From the NCBI GenBank assembly GCA_947501565.1, contig CANMWJ010000007.1, forward strand, positions 120,558-184,557: 64,000 nt of DNA, read 5' to 3'. The stretch is from an uncultured Marinobacterium sp. GTDB taxonomy: Bacteria > Pseudomonadota > Gammaproteobacteria > Pseudomonadales > Balneatricaceae. Positions 59,515 through 64,000 of the stretch are shown here, one piece after another (within the stretch, counting starts at the first letter, position 1; each line of letters starts with the position of its first letter). Under the pieces are notes generated by a model that saw only the letters and a list, made by a program, of their open reading frames with translations, was not told the origin of the DNA and made no database searches. The position numbers were made by a program, and so were the translations under genes.

Positions 59515-60174
59515 GTGTCAGAGATGCGTACTGAAGAAGAACAGGTTCAGGCGATTAAATCCTGGTGGAAAGAAAACGGAAAGTCCCTGCTGCTTGGTAT
59601 TGGTCTGGCGGTAGCGATTGTCGTTGGCTGGCGTGGTTGGCAGGAGCGTCAGGCGGTCGAGTCTGAGAATGCTTCTATCCTCTATCAGAATATGGTGGAA
59701 GCCGTTATCGCCGGTATGGGTGCTGAGAACAACGAAGATCAGCTTGCTACAGCAGCGCACCTGGCTGAACAGCTTAAAGGCGATTACGAAGATTCGACCT
59801 ACGCTAAATTCGCAGCGTTGATTCAGGCGCGTGTTGCTGTCGACGCTAAAGAGTTCGACAAAGCGATTGCTGAGATCGATTGGGTGTTGGGCCGTCAGCC
59901 AACTGCTGAGATGAGAGTGATCGCAACAATGCGTAAGGCGCGTCTGCAGGCAGCCGGTGGTGATGTGGACGCGGCGTTGGCGTCACTGAGCGGTTTGAGC
60001 GCGGGTAAATTTGAAGCGACGCTGGGCGAGTTGAAGGGTGATCTGCATCTGATGAAAGGTGATACAGACGCTGCACGTGCGGCTTATGCATCTGCGCTGA
60101 AAGCCGCAGAGCAGGGTGGGGCGCGTCCATTGCTGGCGATGAAGCTGGACGACCTGGCGGTAGAGGGTAAGTAA
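59515..60174 (+). CDS. yfgM: YfgM, SecYEG-associated TPR protein
   Basis: 219 residues, GTG start. Short cytoplasmic N-terminus (EEEQVQAIKSWWKENGKSL), one membrane helix (LLLGIGLAVAIVVGWRGW) and a periplasmic TPR domain (LAEQLKGDYEDSTYAKFAALIQARVAVDAKEFDKA). In E. coli it associates with the Sec translocon and periplasmic chaperones. bamB starts on the base after its stop. Confidence 0.93.
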   Translation: MSEMRTEEEQVQAIKSWWKENGKSLLLGIGLAVAIVVGWRGWQERQAVESENASILYQNMVEAVIAGMGAENNEDQLATAAHLAEQLKGDYEDSTYAKFAALIQARVAVDAKEFDKAIAEIDWVLGRQPTAEMRVIATMRKARLQAAGGDVDAALASLSGLSAGKFEATLGELKGDLHLMKGDTDAARAAYASALKAAEQGGARPLLAMKLDDLAVEGK

Positions 60175-61326
60175 ATGAAATTGCTTGTACGCGGTGTTGC
60201 TGCGACGGCATTGGCCGTTGCCATTTCCGGATGTGGCTTCTGGGGTGACTCCGAAGAGGAGGTGCAGCCGAATCCTCTGGTTTCCTTCGCCGAGGAGAAA
60301 GAGGTTGAGGTGCTCTGGAGCGCTGACGTAGGCAAGGGTCTGGGTGAGAAATATCACCAGTTCACACCGGCGTTATGGGGTGATCAGGTTTTTGCGTCTG
60401 ATAGTCAGGGGCGTGTACAGGCATATGCGAAACGGGATGGTCAACGCAATTGGGATGTTGAACTTAAAGAGACCATCAGTGGTGGTGTCGGTGCTGGATT
60501 TGATACCGTCGTAGTTGCTACTGAGTCCGGCGAAGTAATCGCGCTAAATTCCAAGAGCGGCGCCGAGCTCTGGCGTGAGCAAATAAGCACTGAAGTGGTG
60601 TCTGCCCCGCAGGTCAATAACCAGCTGGTTGTGGCTCAACTGATTAATGGCAAGTTGGTTGCTTTTGATCGAATCACCGGGGATCGTCGTTGGACATATG
60701 ATGCCTTGGTGCCGCGTCTGACGCTGCGTGGTACAAGTGCGCCGATCGTGACGCAGAATGTGACGCTGGCCGGCTTTGCTAATGGCAAGGTTGTCGCGAT
60801 TGAGAACAGCACTGGTCGTGTGTTGTGGGAGCGCCGTGCTGCATTGCCACAGGGGCGTTCGGAGCTTGAACGAATGGTCGATATCGACGGTAAGCCATTG
60901 CTTGTTGGTAATCAGTTGTTTGTCACCAGTTATCAGGGGCGCCTGGTATCGATGGATCCGCTCAAAGCGCAGATTGTGTGGTCGCAAAATGTTTCGAGCT
61001 ACCGGGGATTGGCAGCTGGGTTCGGTAACGTTTACGTGAGTGAGGCCAGCGATGCTGTTCAGGCATTTGATCAGGCTAACAGCGCGAGTGTGTGGCATCA
61101 GGATGCGCTGGAAAATCGCGCAATCACATCTCCTGCCGTATTAGGTAGCAGTGTTGCTGTGGCGGATGGCGAGGGTTATATCCACTTCATGTCTCAGGTG
61201 GATGGGCGCTTTGTTGCGCGTTACCGTGCCGACGCTGATGGTGTCGTTGGCGATATGCTGGCTGCTGATAACGTTCTCTATGTTTTGGGTAATAGCGGTC
61301 GCTTGGTCGCCCTGAAACTGAACTGA
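60175..61326 (+). CDS. bamB: Outer membrane assembly lipoprotein BamB
   Basis: 383 residues. Lipobox ISGC at the end of the leader (LAVAISGCGFWG). The remainder is an eight-bladed PQQ-type beta propeller, with repeats such as GVGAGFDTVVVATESGEVIALNSKSGAELWREQ and VKAIENSTGRVLWERR-like blades. Scaffold of the Bam complex that inserts beta-barrel proteins. Followed by a terminator. Confidence 0.96.
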   Translation: MKLLVRGVAATALAVAISGCGFWGDSEEEVQPNPLVSFAEEKEVEVLWSADVGKGLGEKYHQFTPALWGDQVFASDSQGRVQAYAKRDGQRNWDVELKETISGGVGAGFDTVVVATESGEVIALNSKSGAELWREQISTEVVSAPQVNNQLVVAQLINGKLVAFDRITGDRRWTYDALVPRLTLRGTSAPIVTQNVTLAGFANGKVVAIENSTGRVLWERRAALPQGRSELERMVDIDGKPLLVGNQLFVTSYQGRLVSMDPLKAQIVWSQNVSSYRGLAAGFGNVYVSEASDAVQAFDQANSASVWHQDALENRAITSPAVLGSSVAVADGEGYIHFMSQVDGRFVARYRADADGVVGDMLAADNVLYVLGNSGRLVALKLN

Positions 61327-61344
61327 TATTGTTAATTAATTTTC

Positions 61345-61387
61345 GGGCGACTACCTGTTGAAGCGGGTAGTCGCCGTTTTATTTTTA
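61345..61387 (+). terminator. Terminator between bamB and der
   Basis: Perfect 10-bp stem GGCGACTACC/GGTAGTCGCC (61346-61355 and 61366-61375) followed by GTTTTATTTTT. Confidence 0.82.
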
Positions 61388-61412
61388 CCTGCCAACTAGC
61401 AGGAGTGAGTTG

Positions 61413-62846
61413 ATGCTTCCCGTAATTGCACTCGTGGGTCGACCGAATGTCGGCAAATCTACACTTTTTAACCGGTTGACCAAGACGCGTGATGCTCTGG
61501 TGGCAGACTTGCCGGGTCTTACGCGTGACCGCAAGTACGGCGAAGGTCAGATGGGCGACAAAGACTACATTGTCGTAGACACTGGGGGTATTACCGGCGA
61601 CGAGCAGGGTATCGACTACGAGATGGCCAAGCAGTCACTGCAGGCGGTCGAAGAGGCTGACATCGTGCTCTTCATCGTTGATGGGCGTGCAGGATTGAAT
61701 CCGGACGACGAACGTCTTGCTGACTACCTGCGACGTAGTGAGAAAGAGTGTTTTCTGGTCGTCAATAAAACAGATGGCATCGACCCGGATGTTGCGATGA
61801 GCGACTTTCATGGTCTGGGTCTGGGGGCTCCGACTCCGATTGCGGCGGCACATGGTCGCGGTGTAAAAGCGCTAATCGAATATGTCCTGCAGCTTGTTCC
61901 TGAGGTTGAGGTAGATGAAGCGCTGGCGGAAGAGATCGATCGCAGTACCAAAATTGCGATTGTTGGGCGTCCTAACGTAGGTAAATCCACGCTGGTAAAT
62001 CGCCTGTTGGGTGAAGACCGTGTTGTGGTGTACGACAAGGCCGGTACGACCCGTGACAGTGTGTATATCCCCTACGAGCGAGAGGGTACCAGTTATACCT
62101 TGATCGATACGGCGGGTGTCCGTCGTCGTAAGAATATCAAGGAGGCTGTAGAGAAGTTCTCCATCGTAAAAACGCTGCAAGCGGTTCGTGACGCTAATGT
62201 GGTTGTGCTGGTGATTGATGCACGCGAAGGTGTTACCGATCAGGACCTGAGTATGCTCAGCTTCGTGATGGATACCGGCCGCGCGTTGGTGATCTCGCTG
62301 AACAAGTGGGATGGCATGGATGGTGAGCAGAAAGAGCGGGTGCGCGAGCAGATCCGTCGCAAGCTGGAGTTTGCAGGTTTTGCGCGTATGCACTTTATCT
62401 CTGCTCTGCACGGCAGTGGCGTAGGGGATATGTATGGCTCGATTGATGAAGCCTATGCGTCTGCGATGGAGAAGTGGTCTACCAGCCGTCTGACTCGCTT
62501 GCTCGAAGATATGGTGGCGGATCACCAGCCGCCAATGGTCAGCGGACGTCGTATCAAGCTGCGTTATGCGCACCAGGGTGGTTCCAATCCGCCGATCATT
62601 GTTGTGCATGGTAACCAGACTGACTCGTTGCCAGGGTCGTATAAGCGTTACCTGGAAAACAAGTTTACTCAGGTACTGGCGATCAAAGGAACGCCGGTGC
62701 GCTTTGAGTTTCGCACCGGTGACAACCCTTATGAAGGTAAACGCAACGTTCTGACGCCGCGACAGCAAGCGAAGAAAGAGCGTCAGCGCCGTCATATCAA
62801 AGATCTGAAGCAGCAAGCGCGTAAGAAATCGCGTAAGAAAAAATAA
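61413..62846 (+). CDS. der: Ribosome biogenesis GTPase Der (EngA)
   Basis: About 477 residues from ATG 61413, with AGGAG 7 bases upstream. Two GTPase domains in tandem: [10 protein letters not shown] near residue 8 with DTGG and NKTD, and [10 protein letters not shown] again near residue 184 with DTAGVRRR and NKWD. A C-terminal KH-like domain and basic tail ([10 protein letters not shown]) follow. Needed for 50S assembly. Confidence 0.97.
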   Translation: MLPVIALVGRPNVGKSTLFNRLTKTRDALVADLPGLTRDRKYGEGQMGDKDYIVVDTGGITGDEQGIDYEMAKQSLQAVEEADIVLFIVDGRAGLNPDDERLADYLRRSEKECFLVVNKTDGIDPDVAMSDFHGLGLGAPTPIAAAHGRGVKALIEYVLQLVPEVEVDEALAEEIDRSTKIAIVGRPNVGKSTLVNRLLGEDRVVVYDKAGTTRDSVYIPYEREGTSYTLIDTAGVRRRKNIKEAVEKFSIVKTLQAVRDANVVVLVIDAREGVTDQDLSMLSFVMDTGRALVISLNKWDGMDGEQKERVREQIRRKLEFAGFARMHFISALHGSGVGDMYGSIDEAYASAMEKWSTSRLTRLLEDMVADHQPPMVSGRRIKLRYAHQGGSNPPIIVVHGNQTDSLPGSYKRYLENKFTQVLAIKGTPVRFEFRTGDNPYEGKRNVLTPRQQAKKERQRRHIKDLKQQARKKSRKKK

Positions 62847-62849
62847 GTC

Positions 62850-63683
62850 ATGCAAGATCGGTCATCGCTTCCTATTGGTGTTTTTGACTCTGGGGTGGGT
62901 GGCCTCACCGTTCTGAATGAGCTTCGCCGTGTGTTGCCGCAGGAAAACCTGCTTTACCTCGGCGATACTGCCCGCGTGCCTTATGGCACCAAAAGCGCGC
63001 AGTCTGTAACCCGCTATGCGGAGCAGGCGGCGCGCGCGTTGTATAGTCGTAATATCAAAGCGCTGGTGATCGCATGTAATACCGCTTCGGCGGTGTCGGT
63101 AGAGCACCTGCGTCAGCTTTATCCCGATATTCCCGTCATTGGTGTAATCGAGCCCGGCGCAGACGCGTGCTGTGCGGCCAGTCTCTCTGGTCGGATCGGT
63201 ATCATTGCAACGGAAGGTACCGTTAACAATCTTGCCTATCAGGCTGCAATACTGGCGCGTCGACCGGATGCTTCAGTAAAGGCGCAGGCGTGCTCGTTAT
63301 TTGTGGCGCTTGCTGAAGAGGGGTGGCATAAGGGGGAGCTCGTTGAGCAGATAGTGCGGCGCTGTATGCAGCCGCTTCTGGAAGAGGGCTCCTCAAAGAT
63401 AGATACGCTGGTGTTGGGCTGTACTCACTTCCCGGTATTGCGAGGCGTGATTGCATCTGTTGTCGGTAGCGGGGTCAAACTGGTGGACTCGGCTCAGACG
63501 ACGGCCGAGGTAGTGGGTCGGGCGTTAGATAAAGCATCGTTATTGACGAAACAAAACGTGGCGGGCAGTACCGAATTCCTGGTTACGGATGGGCCGGATC
63601 GTTTTGCGCGTGTTGCGGGCAACTTCTTCTCAGAAAGAGTGATGGCTGGAGAGGTTGAGGTTGTGGATATCCAGCACTTTTGA
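62850..63683 (+). CDS. murI: Glutamate racemase
   Basis: 277 residues. Makes D-glutamate for peptidoglycan. Catalytic Cys76 (VIACNTASA) and a second Cys in LVLGCTHFPVL, with FDSGVGGLTVL at the N-terminus. It starts 3 bases after the der stop. It is the last gene before the rRNA promoter region. Confidence 0.96.
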   Translation: MQDRSSLPIGVFDSGVGGLTVLNELRRVLPQENLLYLGDTARVPYGTKSAQSVTRYAEQAARALYSRNIKALVIACNTASAVSVEHLRQLYPDIPVIGVIEPGADACCAASLSGRIGIIATEGTVNNLAYQAAILARRPDASVKAQACSLFVALAEEGWHKGELVEQIVRRCMQPLLEEGSSKIDTLVLGCTHFPVLRGVIASVVGSGVKLVDSAQTTAEVVGRALDKASLLTKQNVAGSTEFLVTDGPDRFARVAGNFFSERVMAGEVEVVDIQHF

Positions 63684-63710
63684 TCTGCGAAATTTATTTT
63701 AAATAAGTGC

Positions 63711-63748
63711 TTGACGCGGCGCTGCGGATCTATAGAATACGCCTCCAC
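63711..63748 (+). promoter_or_regulatory. rRNA operon promoter P1
   Basis: TTGACG (63711-63716), 16 bases, TAGAAT (63733-63738), then a GC-rich discriminator ACGCCTCCAC that closely parallels the GCGCCACCAC of E. coli rrn P1 promoters. The short spacer and GC discriminator predict ppGpp/DksA control. The region before it is AT-rich (AATTTATTTTAAATAAG), compatible with an UP element. Confidence 0.8.
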
Positions 63749-63911
63749 ATTCACGGGGTAAGACGCAGAGATGCGATCGGAAACGTGGACTTGAAAATTA
63801 AATAACTCATTGATTACATTGGTTTTTCTTGAGATTATTTAAGGGTCGAAAGTCGGCGGTGAGGGCTTCGAAGTTTGCTAAAAACTTCTGAAAAAACTTA
63901 CCAAAAAATGC

Positions 63912-63949
63912 TTGACACCGACGCGGCGCACAGTAAAATATGCGCCTCG
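63912..63949 (+). promoter_or_regulatory. rRNA operon promoter P2
   Basis: TTGACA (63912-63917), 16 bases, TAAAAT (63934-63939), then a GC-rich ATGCGCCTCGC. It stands 200 bases after P1, the usual tandem rrn layout. Confidence 0.8.
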
Positions 63950-63971
63950 CTTGAGACGAAACGCAAGCGAC

Positions 63972-63982
63972 GCTCTTTAACA
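63972..63982 (+). promoter_or_regulatory. rrn leader boxA antitermination site
   Basis: GCTCTTTAACA is the core of the E. coli rrn boxA, and the following AAATTGATCAGATAATTCG parallels the E. coli leader. It recruits NusB/NusE and, in E. coli, a complex with SuhB. A 16S rRNA gene should begin beyond base 64000. Confidence 0.88.
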
Positions 63983-64000
63983 AATTGATCAGATAATTCG

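Overview
The window is a dense stretch of a gammaproteobacterial chromosome, about 55% GC by eye, most like a marine Oceanospirillales relative. The evidence is gene order. The block orn/rsgA/psd, queG, nnrD-tsaE-amidase-mutL-miaA-hfq-hflX-hflK-hflC, hisZ-purA follows the Pseudomonas/Oceanospirillales order. The block suhB/trmJ, iscR-S-U-A-hscBA-fdx-iscX, ndk-rlmN-pilW-rodZ-hisS-yfgM-bamB-der is a second classic gammaproteobacterial run. Almost all genes are housekeeping; the accessory content lies mainly in 2.3-4.1 kb, 8.4-20.5 kb and 23.9-25.7 kb. I saw no tRNA gene, CRISPR array, transposase or prophage gene.

Layout. 1-6.1 kb: minus-strand pepA-holC-valS, interrupted by an indoleamine dioxygenase-family gene (plus) and a hexapeptide acetyltransferase (minus). 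6.2-8.4 kb: lptF-lptG, the LPS exporter permeases. 8.4-11.3 kb: RDD membrane protein, YeeE/TsuA-type sulfur transporter and a secreted Sel1-repeat protein. 11.7-19.2 kb: a type I secretion island. A 590-residue protein made almost wholly of RTX nonapeptides is divergent from an operon of two different ABC exporter subunits plus an HlyD-type adaptor. 19.2-19.6 kb: a gene-free, strongly folded intergenic element. 19.6-26.4 kb: gloA, a phasin-like gene, fldB-prfB-lysS, a MetR-like regulator with a small divergent ORF, a membrane protein and ung. 26.5-32.1 kb (minus): ygfZ, psd, a rhodanese, an HDOD protein and rsgA. 32.2-47 kb: orn, queG (minus), then the long nnrD-to-purA plus-strand run. 47-63.7 kb: suhB (minus), trmJ, the isc operon, ndk to der, and murI. 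63.7-64 kb: tandem rRNA promoters and boxA, so a 16S gene should begin just past the right edge.

Best leads. (1) The type I system has two non-identical ABC subunits, both with aberrant signature motifs, recalling the RtxB/RtxE pair of MARTX systems. Its likely substrate is an RTX array with a 94-97-residue super-repeat. (2) SuhB has lost several inositol-monophosphatase catalytic residues, as if only its rRNA antitermination role were kept; an rrn promoter with boxA lies in the same window. (3) prfB lacks the programmed frameshift. (4) The hairpin-rich element at 19.39-19.56 kb is unexplained. (5) Expected neighbours ispG and cysE are missing from their usual slots.
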